This document shows, piece after piece, positions 28,587 through 37,585 of a stretch of DNA of 37,707 nt; the first letter of the stretch is position 1, and each line of letters begins with the position of its first letter. Source of the stretch: a virus; the IMG/VR virus record IMGVR_UViG_3300021197_001397, positions 1-37,707 of that record. One strand, given 5' to 3'. The notes below the pieces were generated by a model. That model did not search any database. It was not told the DNA's origin and saw only the letters and a list, made by a program, of their open reading frames with translations. A program made the translations under genes and the position numbers.

Positions 28587-30481
28587 AATCTCGCGATGAT
28601 TTAAACGCATCAGTTCTGCAAGATCTGGCTGATCGTAGCGTTTGGGATACAAGGCAGCGCATGTTTTACGAGATGCGCCACCATGGACTAAGACGAAAAA
28701 ACAAACCTTGGCCCGGTGCTTCAGATGTACATTTTCCTCTAGTAGACACCACAATAAGCGAATTAAAACCTGCTTATTTTCAGCAGTTATTTGCTACTGA
28801 TTTAATTGCTCAGTTTGTACCTACAACTCCACAAGTTGCCGAATACACAACAGCAGCAGCACAGTGGTTTGACCATAAAATAAAGCAGAAAACTAATTTA
28901 GAGACAGAAGTTTTAAGTACTGTTGATGCTATGCTCATGAGTGGTAATGGCATTTTGAAGGTTCTTTGGGACACTAAAGCCAAGAAAATAAACTATTATT
29001 CAATAGAACCTCAGCATTTTGTCGTTCCTAGCTGGACTAGGAGCTTAGAAGAGGCAGACAGAATGTGTCATATTTCAGTTTACTCAGTTGATTCGTACAA
29101 ACGGCAAAAACACTTAAATCAAGATCCAGAAGTAATTAGACAGATTTCTGGAAGCTACAACAATGACGCTGGGGATATGGATACTGAGTATACCAAATTC
29201 GAGCGTGAAGGACTCACATTTACAGATGAGTCCAGCATCATTGTGTGGGAGGTATATTTCCGCGAAGAGAAAACTGGGCAGTGGTGCATTTGTACATTTT
29301 CACCTACTCAGCCTGATATTGATCTCAGACCCACAATGAAAATGCCATATAATCATGGCAAACCACCATTTGTGGCTTTTCATTATGAGGTTAAAGATCC
29401 CGGTTTTTACTCAGCCAGAGGTGTGGTTGAACTTCAAGCAACCATGGAAGCTGATCTGACAAAGCTTCTTAATGACAAGAATGATTTCATGACTCTCGCG
29501 AACAGACCACTGTTTCGTGCTGAAAGAGATATGCCTAATACTGGCAATCTCAGAATGACTCCTGGGAGCATTTTACCATTTGGAATCCAACCAGTCGCAC
29601 ACCAAGCTCCTCCAATTTCGTTTGATACTCAGATGAATATTATGCGGGAATTGGCTCAAAATCGTGTATCTACACCAGATTTTGGTCTTACTCAAACTTT
29701 ACAAAACACTGAAAGAAGGACCGCAACTGAGATCCAAGCTATTGGAGGTTTGTACCAGCAAAGCAGTGATCTACGGATGCGAATATTCCGTATAGCACTC
29801 GGCAAACTTTACCGCATGAGTTGGTCCGTTTTATTGCAATATGACAAAACTTCTTTGGATTATTGGTATTTAGACACCGCACAGCAAATTCCACAGGAGG
29901 CTTTGCATCAAAACTACGGCATTCAGCCAACTGGATCAGCAGATGGAGTGAATAAGCAGTTACTAATGCAGAAAGCAATCACTCGTTTTCAGATGTTTGC
30001 AAACGATCCATTCATTAATCAAGGACAGCTCAGAAAGACTATTTTGGAATCAGACGATGCCACTCTAGTTAAAAGATTATATCAAGACCCAATGGATCAA
30101 CAAGCTACCCAGGCAGAAGATCAAGCCAATGAAATCACGTTCCTCAGACTTGGTTTCCCAGCAGTAGTTAAACAGTCAGATGATGATGCGGTACACATCC
30201 AGACAGTTATGACGTACATTAACAATCGATCTCAATCAGGCGCACAACCTGAGCCAGCAGAAGGACAAATGCTAGAACAGCATATAGTTCAACATTTAGA
30301 AGCTTTAAAAGAAAAAGATCCAAAAGCTGGTAGACAGATGGAAGCTGAATTAAAGAATTTATTTGCACAACTGCAACAAGCGGCAGAGCAACAAACACAA
30401 CAAAATGTTGAACAAACTGAGGAGAATGTTGGGAGCGTTGAGAACATTTCGGCAAGTGCCCCAATGGGTCAACCCGCCTGA
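28583..30481 (+). CDS. Portal protein
   Basis: 632 residues. The N-terminal part is helical with Arg/Trp-rich RKNKPWPGASDVHFPLVD, a start seen in podoviral portals, followed by the wing and stem regions. LQATMEADLTKLLNDKNDFM (~290-310) and TATEIQAIGGLYQQSSDLRM (~380-400) are the helices expected around the portal stem and crown. The C-terminal 100 residues are Gln/Glu-rich. It forms the dodecameric DNA gate to which TerL docks. Position between terminase and scaffold agrees. The specific portal subfamily was not determined. Confidence 0.8.
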   Translation: MKSRDDLNASVLQDLADRSVWDTRQRMFYEMRHHGLRRKNKPWPGASDVHFPLVDTTISELKPAYFQQLFATDLIAQFVPTTPQVAEYTTAAAQWFDHKIKQKTNLETEVLSTVDAMLMSGNGILKVLWDTKAKKINYYSIEPQHFVVPSWTRSLEEADRMCHISVYSVDSYKRQKHLNQDPEVIRQISGSYNNDAGDMDTEYTKFEREGLTFTDESSIIVWEVYFREEKTGQWCICTFSPTQPDIDLRPTMKMPYNHGKPPFVAFHYEVKDPGFYSARGVVELQATMEADLTKLLNDKNDFMTLANRPLFRAERDMPNTGNLRMTPGSILPFGIQPVAHQAPPISFDTQMNIMRELAQNRVSTPDFGLTQTLQNTERRTATEIQAIGGLYQQSSDLRMRIFRIALGKLYRMSWSVLLQYDKTSLDYWYLDTAQQIPQEALHQNYGIQPTGSADGVNKQLLMQKAITRFQMFANDPFINQGQLRKTILESDDATLVKRLYQDPMDQQATQAEDQANEITFLRLGFPAVVKQSDDDAVHIQTVMTYINNRSQSGAQPEPAEGQMLEQHIVQHLEALKEKDPKAGRQMEAELKNLFAQLQQAAEQQTQQNVEQTEENVGSVENISASAPMGQPA

Positions 30482-30752
30482 ATGGTCAAATGAACATGCT
30501 GTAAAATTGCAGCAATTCTTAAAATCTGAGACTGGTGTTGTAATGCAACAACACCTAAGAAACTTGCACATCACCAATTGTGATAGATTAATCTCATCTC
30601 CAGCAGATTTGTCCTACAAGACGGGTCAAGCGTTTGGCTTTAAATCTGCATTGGCAACAATAGATGGTTTAGCCGCGATAAGATCGCAACCAGATGAAGT
30701 TGTCACGGGTGTGACCGATGACCTGGAATGGTTGAGGCAACCTAGTAATTAA
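30426..30752 (+). CDS. Portal-adjacent hypothetical protein
   Basis: 108 residues from ATG 30426, chosen because GAGGAG lies just upstream; ATG codons at 30363 and 30405 are alternatives. It overlaps the portal end by 56 bases. The core is WSNEHAVKLQQFLKSETGVV and MQQHLRNLHITNCDRLISS, an amphipathic helical protein with a Trp-Ser start that recurs in marine phages between portal and scaffold. No catalytic motif. A head-assembly role is plausible from position. Confidence 0.55.
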   Translation: MLGALRTFRQVPQWVNPPEWSNEHAVKLQQFLKSETGVVMQQHLRNLHITNCDRLISSPADLSYKTGQAFGFKSALATIDGLAAIRSQPDEVVTGVTDDLEWLRQPSN

Positions 30753-30757
30753 AATTT

Positions 30758-31708
30758 ATGTCTGAGGCTATAACAGATGCACCAGTCACGGTGGATAACG
30801 AGCGCGAGCAATTGCTAAAATCATTAGCGGAAGCTGATGATAGCGCGTTCAATTTAACTGCGAAAACTACCTCGATGCCGCAGGTCGAGGAACCTGACAC
30901 GGAGTCTGCCAAAGTGGAAGACACCCCCAGAGAAGAAGCACCGGATCAACCGGGAGAGGAAAAGTCACAAGAAATTGAGGAGGAGGAACAATCCAAATCC
31001 AAATATTCTAGGACTAAAAAAGCACAGGACCGTGCAAACAAATCTTGGCGTGAAGTCAATGAAGCGAAAGCTAAATTGAAAAAAGAACGTGAAGAGTTGG
31101 AAGCACAAAAAAAAGCGTATGAAGATGGGCACCAGCAAAGCCTGGAAGAGATCCAACAACGCACCAATACTAGTCGTTATTCACCTGATGAGTATGAGTC
31201 AGTAGCTCAGGAATTTGAAGATGAAGGCGATCATGCCAATGCTGAAGCAGCACGAAAAGCAGCACAGCAGGCTAGGCAAACTGCAACTGAACAGCAGGAG
31301 AAGAAACAACAGGCTGAGTTTGTGTCTAAATGGGATACAAATTGGAAACAAGCCACTTCTGCACACAAAGACTTGAATGATCAAGACAGTGAACTGTTCA
31401 AGAAGGTTGGCCAATTATTGGAGAAAAAACCTGTACTAACTCAATACCCGGATGGGATCACAGATGCCGTCGAAGCGGCGGCAATGTATCTCAGAGCAAA
31501 CCAGTCTTCTAATTTGGAAAAACAGGTCAGCGACTTAAAAAAACAAGTTGCTGAGTACGAAGAAAAATTAACACTGAACGGTAGCCAACCCGGCAACGTG
31601 TTGCAGGTTGAATCGTTTAACAATCTCCCCGTGGAAAAACAACGGGCAGAGTTGGTTAAAGCGATGCAAAGTGCAGACGAGTCAGGTGTTGGCATGTTCG
31701 CAAATTAA
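30758..31708 (+). CDS. Capsid scaffolding protein
   Basis: 316 residues, highly charged. The first 95 residues are acidic and Pro/Glu-rich. Long coiled coils follow (KSWREVNEAKAKLKKEREEL; EAARKAAQQARQTATEQQEK; SSNLEKQVSDLKKQVAEYEE). The C-terminus is a shorter helical segment ending GMFAN, likely the capsid-binding part. Composition, length and location directly before the major capsid gene fit a scaffold that is lost on maturation. No protease domain was seen. Confidence 0.8.
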   Translation: MSEAITDAPVTVDNEREQLLKSLAEADDSAFNLTAKTTSMPQVEEPDTESAKVEDTPREEAPDQPGEEKSQEIEEEEQSKSKYSRTKKAQDRANKSWREVNEAKAKLKKEREELEAQKKAYEDGHQQSLEEIQQRTNTSRYSPDEYESVAQEFEDEGDHANAEAARKAAQQARQTATEQQEKKQQAEFVSKWDTNWKQATSAHKDLNDQDSELFKKVGQLLEKKPVLTQYPDGITDAVEAAAMYLRANQSSNLEKQVSDLKKQVAEYEEKLTLNGSQPGNVLQVESFNNLPVEKQRAELVKAMQSADESGVGMFAN

Positions 31709-31719
31709 AATAAAACAAT

Positions 31720-32697
31720 ATGGCAGGAACAACTCTCACGACAACTGGATCAGCAACAGCAGGACCAGAGTCAACACTACAAGATTATTTCAATAAGAAA
31801 TTACTTGAGCAAACTCTAAAGACAATTGTCTTGGATCAGTTTGCCTATAAATCACCTCTCCCCGCAAAAGCTGGGCACAAATCGGTACGGTTCTTCCGTT
31901 ACCCAGAATCAGTAACTACTGATGTGCAAGCATTGACTGAAGGAACAGCAGTAACAGTTGGTAATTCTAAACAATTATCGATGACCACTGTAGACGTAGA
32001 TCTCGCTCAATTTGGACAGACAGTTACAATTTCTGATCTCTTGAGCAATGTGGAATTGTTCAACACAATGGAGCAAGCAACTGTCCAAAATGGACAAGAT
32101 GCAGCACTAAAAGTTGACGAATTACTCCGCAACACACTTGGTGATTCTTCTGCGACTCAAGCACGTTATGCTGGTGCTGCTACATCATATGCCACTGTTG
32201 ATGGTTCTGATGATGCAATGACAGCATTGGACGTTCTAGATGCTTCTACAAACCTACGAGTCAATAACGCTCGCCCAAGTAACGGATACTTCACTGCTGT
32301 TATGGCCCCAGAAGTCGCTCGTGATTTGATGAACGATGATGATTGGCTGGAAGCAAGCAAGTACGGAGCACCAGATCAGTTATTCCGTGGTGAAGTAGGG
32401 AGGTATGCTGGGGTTCGCGTCGTAACCACAACAAATCCATACAGGCAGAACACTCAACGCACTTACAATGCTGCTGGTACTAAATACAGCACATTTGTTG
32501 TAGGTGACCAGGCATATGGTGGTGTAAACCTAGCAACAATGAGTGCTTACTCACCTAAGATGATCATTGCTCAAGGACCAGATAAAAGTGATCCATTGGC
32601 GCAATTAACAACTGTTGGTTTCAAATTCTATTACGGTTCTACCGTATTGAATGGGGCACATGCAGTGAACATTTACTCAGTCACTAACTATAGCTAA
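31720..32697 (+). CDS. Major capsid protein, N4-gp56 family
   Basis: 325 residues. Family landmarks are LQDYFNKKLLEQTLKTIVLD near the start, KSVRFFRYPES, ALTEGTAV, the strand pair DLAQFGQTVTISDLL, and GEVGRYAGVRVVTTTNPYR in the second half. These correspond to the N4-gp56 type HK97-fold capsid protein; length is slightly short for that family. The start lacks a Shine-Dalgarno and has an A-rich leader (AAAATAAAACAATATG), unexpected for a highly expressed gene. A strong terminator follows the gene. Confidence 0.85.
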   Translation: MAGTTLTTTGSATAGPESTLQDYFNKKLLEQTLKTIVLDQFAYKSPLPAKAGHKSVRFFRYPESVTTDVQALTEGTAVTVGNSKQLSMTTVDVDLAQFGQTVTISDLLSNVELFNTMEQATVQNGQDAALKVDELLRNTLGDSSATQARYAGAATSYATVDGSDDAMTALDVLDASTNLRVNNARPSNGYFTAVMAPEVARDLMNDDDWLEASKYGAPDQLFRGEVGRYAGVRVVTTTNPYRQNTQRTYNAAGTKYSTFVVGDQAYGGVNLATMSAYSPKMIIAQGPDKSDPLAQLTTVGFKFYYGSTVLNGAHAVNIYSVTNYS

Positions 32698-32704
32698 TCA
32701 ATTT

Positions 32705-32738
32705 GACTGGGAGGTCAATAGCCTCCCAGTCTTTTTTT
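32705..32738 (+). terminator. Strong rho-independent terminator after the capsid gene
   Basis: GACTGGGAGG (32705-32714), loop TCAATAG and CCTCCCAGTC (32722-32731) form a perfect 10-bp stem followed by seven T residues. It is 8 bases after the capsid stop. It probably reduces read-through into the small head genes and stabilises the capsid mRNA. Confidence 0.9.
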
Positions 32739-32742
32739 AATT

Positions 32743-33012
32743 ATGCCAAAAGTAGAAATACCAATTACCTCACTGCAAATTGCAGATGAAGAAGGTGTGA
32801 TGGTTCTTCCAGAAGTGGGAGATGCTGTCAGTTTTACCATCGAAGGAGCTGTTGAATCACTTGGAGACGAGTATGCGACAGTCGGAATGGAAACTGTTAA
32901 CGGTGAACCAGCATATCCAGAAGAGATGGAAGAGTCAGTTGAAATAGAAGCACCATCTAGAGATGAGATGATTGCTACCATGGAAGAATTAGATCAGGCA
33001 CAAGGATTATAA
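32743..33012 (+). CDS. Small acidic head-associated protein
   Basis: 89 residues: strands (KVEIPITSLQIADEEGVMVL; AVSFTIEGAVESLGDEYATV) followed by a Glu-rich C-terminus (EEMEESVEIEAPSRDEMIAT). First gene after the capsid terminator. No family was recognised. Small beta-rich proteins at this place are often capsid decoration or completion proteins, which is inference. Confidence 0.6.
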   Translation: MPKVEIPITSLQIADEEGVMVLPEVGDAVSFTIEGAVESLGDEYATVGMETVNGEPAYPEEMEESVEIEAPSRDEMIATMEELDQAQGL

Positions 33013-33014
33013 TA

Positions 33015-33305
33015 ATGAGTACATCAAACATAGGTAACCCAATTCAAGGCCGCCGATTGAAAAGCGGAAATAATGGTCAAGAACCAATCGAGATAAAAGC
33101 ATCGATCGGTAATGGAACAACCGCAAATTCTGCTACTCCGTTTCTGAAATTAACAGGAACGGCAGCTGCTACAACTGATGGTGATAATAATGTCACTACG
33201 ACAGATGTGACCGGCAGCGGCGCAGCACCAGGTGGAACTAATAAAGCCATTCTAGTTGATGTTGGTGGAACAAACTACTGGATTGCATTGTACGCAGTTT
33301 CGTAA
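33015..33305 (+). CDS. Small Gly/Thr-rich virion protein candidate
   Basis: 96 residues, beta-rich and low in charge, with Thr/Gly/Ala-rich middle (TGTAAATTDGDNNVTTTDVT) and a hydrophobic closing strand (KAILVDVGGTNYWIALYAVS). No Cys and no recognised motif. The stop overlaps the next ATG (TAATG). Such compact Thr-rich proteins behind capsid genes are frequently head decoration proteins; this is positional inference. Confidence 0.55.
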   Translation: MSTSNIGNPIQGRRLKSGNNGQEPIEIKASIGNGTTANSATPFLKLTGTAAATTDGDNNVTTTDVTGSGAAPGGTNKAILVDVGGTNYWIALYAVS

Positions 33306-33565
33306 TGCCATTAGTTGAGTTTCAGAATCACGAGACAGGTGAGATCAAAGAGTATTTGGTCTCATCTGATCTCGATAAATTTAGTGATGGCACAGGAACC
33401 TGGGCGAAAATTGAGGTTCCTACGAGTTTTGCCATAGGAGGTATGAAACAAGCACCATCTCAGAAGCAGATGATGAAAAATGGATACCACCGACAAGAAA
33501 ACTCAAAGAAAGGCTGGAAGAGTGAATACTCCCGGCAAAAAATAAAAAAGATTTGGGGATTATAA
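33305..33565 (+). CDS. Small protein with FmdB-like start but no cysteines
   Basis: 86 residues. The first residues (MPLVEFQNHETGEIKEYLVS) recall the start of FmdB-type zinc-ribbon proteins, which begin MPxYEF and then use CxxC. Here the Cys positions are absent. A Lys/Gln-rich C-terminus follows (QKQMMKNGYHRQENSKKGWK). It could be a former zinc protein that kept its place in the head-gene block. The resemblance is short and may be chance. Confidence 0.5.
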   Translation: MPLVEFQNHETGEIKEYLVSSDLDKFSDGTGTWAKIEVPTSFAIGGMKQAPSQKQMMKNGYHRQENSKKGWKSEYSRQKIKKIWGL

Positions 33566-33568
33566 GAA

Positions 33569-33934
33569 ATGGCACGACAAAACGATACACTGGCGAATTT
33601 CGGAGCAACAACAAACGAAGAATTATCTGTTGCAACTAGCAGCACTGTTCCGGTAAACACAGATTTAAGATCAGAATGTTCTCCTGCATTTTTGCTTTTG
33701 CAAAATGTTGGAACTGTTCCGGTTTACTACAGATTAACATTGGTTAATGACGCTCCTAATTCTTGCTCTACCGCGAGCGGAAAATACACAGGAATTTTAG
33801 CAGCTTGTACTTCAGACGAAGACGGCACTGGGGGTGCTATTACATTTGCAGGATATACCGGAGGTTTGGCTTTTTGTACAGCATCAGGAACCGGCAAAGT
33901 GAACATCGCATTTAGCGGCAGACTAGGAGAATAA
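33569..33934 (+). CDS. Small beta-rich virion protein candidate
   Basis: 121 residues with alternating strands (SPAFLLLQNVGTVPVYYRLT; GAITFAGYTGGLAFCTASGT) and four Cys (Ser-Glu-Cys, Ser-Cys-Ser, Ala-Cys-Thr, Phe-Cys-Thr). No membrane helix or signal peptide. It lies immediately before the fibre gene, which starts one base after its stop. A neck, decoration or fibre-attachment role is possible; no family was recognised. Confidence 0.55.
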   Translation: MARQNDTLANFGATTNEELSVATSSTVPVNTDLRSECSPAFLLLQNVGTVPVYYRLTLVNDAPNSCSTASGKYTGILAACTSDEDGTGGAITFAGYTGGLAFCTASGTGKVNIAFSGRLGE

Positions 33935-33935
33935 A

Positions 33936-36900
33936 ATGGGAATAGCCAACATAATTAACACCTCCACATCAAGTGGAGGAGGCGGTGGAGAAATAATCCG
34001 CGAACTCGTCAATAGTTCAGACGGTCAAGGACTGCATTTTAACGGTGCTAGTTCACATATTTCAATAGCCAACAGTGCCGGAGCAGAATTTGGTACAAGC
34101 GATTTTTCGCTTGAATTTATTTTAAACCAAACTAAAGCCAGCAATAACGAAACTTATTATTTTACAGCCCCATACACCGGAGACAATCGAATGGGGTTTT
34201 GGTACGACAAAACAAATACCACGCTTAAAATATATTTTCGAACATCCTCAAACACTCATTATGATTTTGGCTATGACATAGCAACAGACTTTGGTTCACC
34301 TACTCATTTTGTAGTTTCTGCGGATAGAAGTGGAAATGCAGTTTTATATCGTAACGGAACAGAAGTAGCGTCTGTAGATATTAGCGGATCGAGTGCGGTA
34401 AACATTGGAGACAGCAATGCTAATCCGTTTCACATTTCGACCAATTCAGCAAACACCGCTATAATCGGTTCGCTTTACAGATTTCGGACTTGGAATAAGG
34501 CACTCACACACGACGAAGTAGGCACTTGTTTTCAGAGGGCTGACGTTCCGTTTGCAGACCAGTACGGTAGTCAGACCTCTTTAGTAGACGCTAATGCTTC
34601 GACATTTGTTGGAACATCAACTTACGGTTGGGTTAAATACGGCAACAACACAATAGCCAACACGAGTAACCAGTTAGTTGTCACGTATGTAGACAATTCA
34701 CAAGGTGCTTATAATTACTTAAAAGACTCAACCGACTTAACAACAAATTTAACTGTTGGGAAAAAATATAAAGTTAAGATTGATGCTAAATATGCAGGTG
34801 GTTCGGCGGGTGCATATCTTCAAGTTTATGACGGGGTGAACTATATTGACGCATCCGTTTTAACAACTTCACTGACTACTTATTATATTGAATTTACTGC
34901 TCAACACGCAACTAATGTCCTTGTTAAAGTTAGAGATTTAAGTGCGAGTAATGTAATCACGATTGATAATTTTTACGTCTACCGTTGCGGCGCAGTCACA
35001 GATTACGACCTCGCATTTTCAAATCCAACTCAGTCGCTAATGGTGCAGGATCGTGCAGGAGTAGCAGACGGAACAGCTTCAGCCGGAGTTTCACAGACTC
35101 AGAAGATTCCTCAACTCAATGCGGTCGCGGCTCGAATTGGTTCAGGAGCGGTAACGCCATCGGATAACGAGTTGATTGCTGGCAAGCTAACCGTAGGCGA
35201 TTCGACCTCAAACGAGTTGCTCGTTGGCTTTGAATCTTCATCGCAAGATTTCGGCATAGGTGCAAATGGTGCAAACTTTATGATTGGAACCAGTGCAACC
35301 GATTTAGACACTGGTAATTTGGTGAGTATTACCTCGGCGGGAATAGTAGGCATTGGAGATGCTACTCCCGATGCCGAAGGTTTGGAAATTGCAAAAGCAA
35401 GTGCTGACACTAGCTTCAACCTTAATTCACAATCAGACAATTTACTTGTATTGAGGAACAGTGATGATGGCTCTGCTAACACTGGTCGTTTTGCTGGTCT
35501 TCAGATGAAGATAAACAGTAGCTCAAATGCCGCTGAAGGAACGATACGAACAGAGTACACAGGCAACGGAAATTCTAGTCTGATTTTATCAACAACTGCC
35601 GCTGGTACGGGTGCAGACCATTTATCGATTGATTCGTCTGGGCGTGTAATAATTGGAGCGGGTGCAATGCCGTTGAAGTGGTGGAACGGTTCGACTTACG
35701 GATGTAAATTCCTCGTGGAGAATAATGGTTCAACTGCTCCTGCTGACTATGTAACGGCTGGAGTTGTTCGCAATACCAACGACGGAGAAGCTCCTCAATT
35801 AGGCTTTGCAAAGAGTAGAGGAACTGCAACGGGAGCAGTGACTGTAGTTCAAAGCGGCGACCCGCTTGGGACAATGACATTCCAAGGAGCCGACGGTACA
35901 AATTATGTCGAAGCTGCAAGAATAAATGCAATAGTTGACGGCACACCCGGCGCGGATGATATGCCCGGTAGATTGCAGTTTTCAACCACCGCTGATGGTG
36001 CAGCATCTCCAACGGTGCGGATGACTATAAATTCGTCTGGCACTGTAACAATAGGAGCATTTACTCTTCCAGCTACAGACGGAACAAATGGTCAAGTATT
36101 GCAGACTAATGGCAGTGGAACCGTAACGTGGCAGACTGCTTCGGGAGGCTCTGGAGTCACTGGATCTGGGACGAACACTTATGTGCCTCGTTGGGACGGA
36201 ACCTCTGCGCTGGAAGATTCTGTCATCGTTGCCGCAGACAATGGCAGCGTCGGATTTGGCATTGCTAGTCCCAGCTATAGAATACACTCTACAAGTGTAG
36301 TCTGTTGTGAGGACGGAGCACCTGCATTTCGTTTAAGTGGCACAGCTATTACTGCTAAACTAATAGACCTAAAATGTAATATAGGAGTTTTCCAATTACG
36401 AGACGTTAACGCTGGAGCAGAGTTTTACAACGTTACGAACACCTATCACAAGTGGTATATAAATAATAACGAAGTGATGCAGATGAATTCTTCGGGTAAT
36501 TTGCTCGTTGGATGCACTAGTGTGCCAGATGCCTCAAATGCAGGAATAACATTAAACGGTTTAACAGGAGGAAACAGGTCGTCAAGTGGTGCGCCTACAA
36601 CTGCCTATAATCATTGGGTTTTTTATAACGGCAATGGAATCGTAGGATCAATTAGCACAAGCGGATCAGCAACTGCTTATAACACCTCTTCAGATTATCG
36701 TTTAAAAGAAAATGTAGTGCCTCTCACAAATGCACTAGATCGAATCGACGAGATACCAGTTTACCGTTTTAATTTCAAAAAAGAACCAGATATAACAGTA
36801 GACGGATTTTTAGCTGACGAAGTTGCTCCGTATGTGCCTGAAAGCGTTACGGGAACAAGAGACGGAATGAAGACTGTCGTCATTCAAGAAGGCAAAGAGC

Positions 36901-37148
36901 AACGCGATTATGTAGCTCCAGAGTTCTGGGGTGAAGATGACGAATTACCTAAAGACGTAAAAGTTGGAGATTTAAAAATCGCTGAAGTTCAAGCGCAAGA
37001 ATACCAAGAAGAGATCACTGAGGAGCAACCCGATTATCAACAAATTGACCAGTCCAAACTTGTGCCGCTGTGCCTAAAAAGCATTCAGGAACTTAATCAA
37101 ATCGTTAAATCGCTTAGAGCAGAACTCGACGAACTAAAGAACTCATAA
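33936..37148 (+). CDS. Tail fibre with LamG-like domain and S74 self-cleaving chaperone
   Basis: 1070 residues. A Gly/Ser-rich start (SSGGGGGEIIREL) is followed by a LamG/concanavalin-like domain at about 28-195 (LHFNGASSHISI, TYYFTAPYTGDNRMGFWY, GSLYRFRTWNKAL). A second jelly-roll, carbohydrate-binding-like domain lies at about 225-350. Then come long Gly/Ser/Thr/Asn-rich repeats of the fibre shaft. The C-terminal part has the S74 motif SDYRLKENV (Ser919 region), DRIDEIPVYRFNFKK and DGFLADEVAPYVPE, and a coiled-coil tail with IDQSKLVPL. The S74 domain trims itself after trimerisation. The two lectin-like domains are the likely receptor binders. The start at 33936 has AGGAG just upstream. Confidence 0.85.
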   Translation: MGIANIINTSTSSGGGGGEIIRELVNSSDGQGLHFNGASSHISIANSAGAEFGTSDFSLEFILNQTKASNNETYYFTAPYTGDNRMGFWYDKTNTTLKIYFRTSSNTHYDFGYDIATDFGSPTHFVVSADRSGNAVLYRNGTEVASVDISGSSAVNIGDSNANPFHISTNSANTAIIGSLYRFRTWNKALTHDEVGTCFQRADVPFADQYGSQTSLVDANASTFVGTSTYGWVKYGNNTIANTSNQLVVTYVDNSQGAYNYLKDSTDLTTNLTVGKKYKVKIDAKYAGGSAGAYLQVYDGVNYIDASVLTTSLTTYYIEFTAQHATNVLVKVRDLSASNVITIDNFYVYRCGAVTDYDLAFSNPTQSLMVQDRAGVADGTASAGVSQTQKIPQLNAVAARIGSGAVTPSDNELIAGKLTVGDSTSNELLVGFESSSQDFGIGANGANFMIGTSATDLDTGNLVSITSAGIVGIGDATPDAEGLEIAKASADTSFNLNSQSDNLLVLRNSDDGSANTGRFAGLQMKINSSSNAAEGTIRTEYTGNGNSSLILSTTAAGTGADHLSIDSSGRVIIGAGAMPLKWWNGSTYGCKFLVENNGSTAPADYVTAGVVRNTNDGEAPQLGFAKSRGTATGAVTVVQSGDPLGTMTFQGADGTNYVEAARINAIVDGTPGADDMPGRLQFSTTADGAASPTVRMTINSSGTVTIGAFTLPATDGTNGQVLQTNGSGTVTWQTASGGSGVTGSGTNTYVPRWDGTSALEDSVIVAADNGSVGFGIASPSYRIHSTSVVCCEDGAPAFRLSGTAITAKLIDLKCNIGVFQLRDVNAGAEFYNVTNTYHKWYINNNEVMQMNSSGNLLVGCTSVPDASNAGITLNGLTGGNRSSSGAPTTAYNHWVFYNGNGIVGSISTSGSATAYNTSSDYRLKENVVPLTNALDRIDEIPVYRFNFKKEPDITVDGFLADEVAPYVPESVTGTRDGMKTVVIQEGKEQRDYVAPEFWGEDDELPKDVKVGDLKIAEVQAQEYQEEITEEQPDYQQIDQSKLVPLCLKSIQELNQIVKSLRAELDELKNS

Positions 37149-37167
37149 TTTTAAAAATTAGAAAACA

Positions 37168-37527
37168 ATGATCGAAATAAATACAATACCTACGGCAGAG
37201 CTAAATGTTTCTAAAGTAGCGGTATCACTAAACTCAGCTCAAGAATTTGGAATGCAATTCAGCGTAGTTGGTTGGGGTAAATTCAAGAATGCAGAAGGAG
37301 AAGATGTCTGGGGTACTACACCTCTGGTTTCCACGTTACTTTCTGTGACGGGAGAAGCTTGGGACAATTGGCTAGACGTAGATGACGCTACTTATATAGG
37401 AGATCTCTCGCTGGATCTGCTTGGACTACAACGTGATCCTGATGCAGTTATCGAAGTCGAAGAGACTCCAGTAGTAGCACCAGCGGAAGAATCTGATGCA
37501 GACGATTCTGAAGAAGCGGCAGAATAA
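37168..37527 (+). CDS. Small acidic protein of the fibre cassette, copy 2
   Basis: 119 residues, paralogue of the gene at 107-496. The first ~60 residues are nearly identical. The middle differs (EAWDNWLDVDDATYIGDLSL against a PTWDAWGSDKSDAIY segment). The acidic tail is about ten residues shorter. It starts 19 bases after the fibre stop in the same A-rich leader (AGAAAACAATG). Conserved ends with a changed middle suggest the variable part matches its own fibre; this is inference. Confidence 0.8.
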   Translation: MIEINTIPTAELNVSKVAVSLNSAQEFGMQFSVVGWGKFKNAEGEDVWGTTPLVSTLLSVTGEAWDNWLDVDDATYIGDLSLDLLGLQRDPDAVIEVEETPVVAPAEESDADDSEEAAE

Positions 37528-37585
37528 GCTGTTAGTCTTTTTAATTTGTCTTTTGGCTATTTTAGTTCGGGAAAAAGCTAAATGA
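37496..37585 (+). CDS. Hidden 29-residue membrane peptide, copy 2
   Basis: Same frame, length and product as the ORF at 465-554, with Lys in place of one Arg (KKRQNK). The TGA at 37583-37585 overlaps the ATG of the next gene at 37582 (ATGA). The upstream deletion in the acidic gene removed possible earlier in-frame ATG codons, which supports the ATG in ATGCAGACG as the start. Confidence 0.6.
   Translation: MQTILKKRQNKLLVFLICLLAILVREKAK

Noticed and set aside
33305-33565. FmdB-family zinc protein
   Set aside because: The start resembles FmdB, but all metal-binding cysteines are missing, so the family is not assigned.
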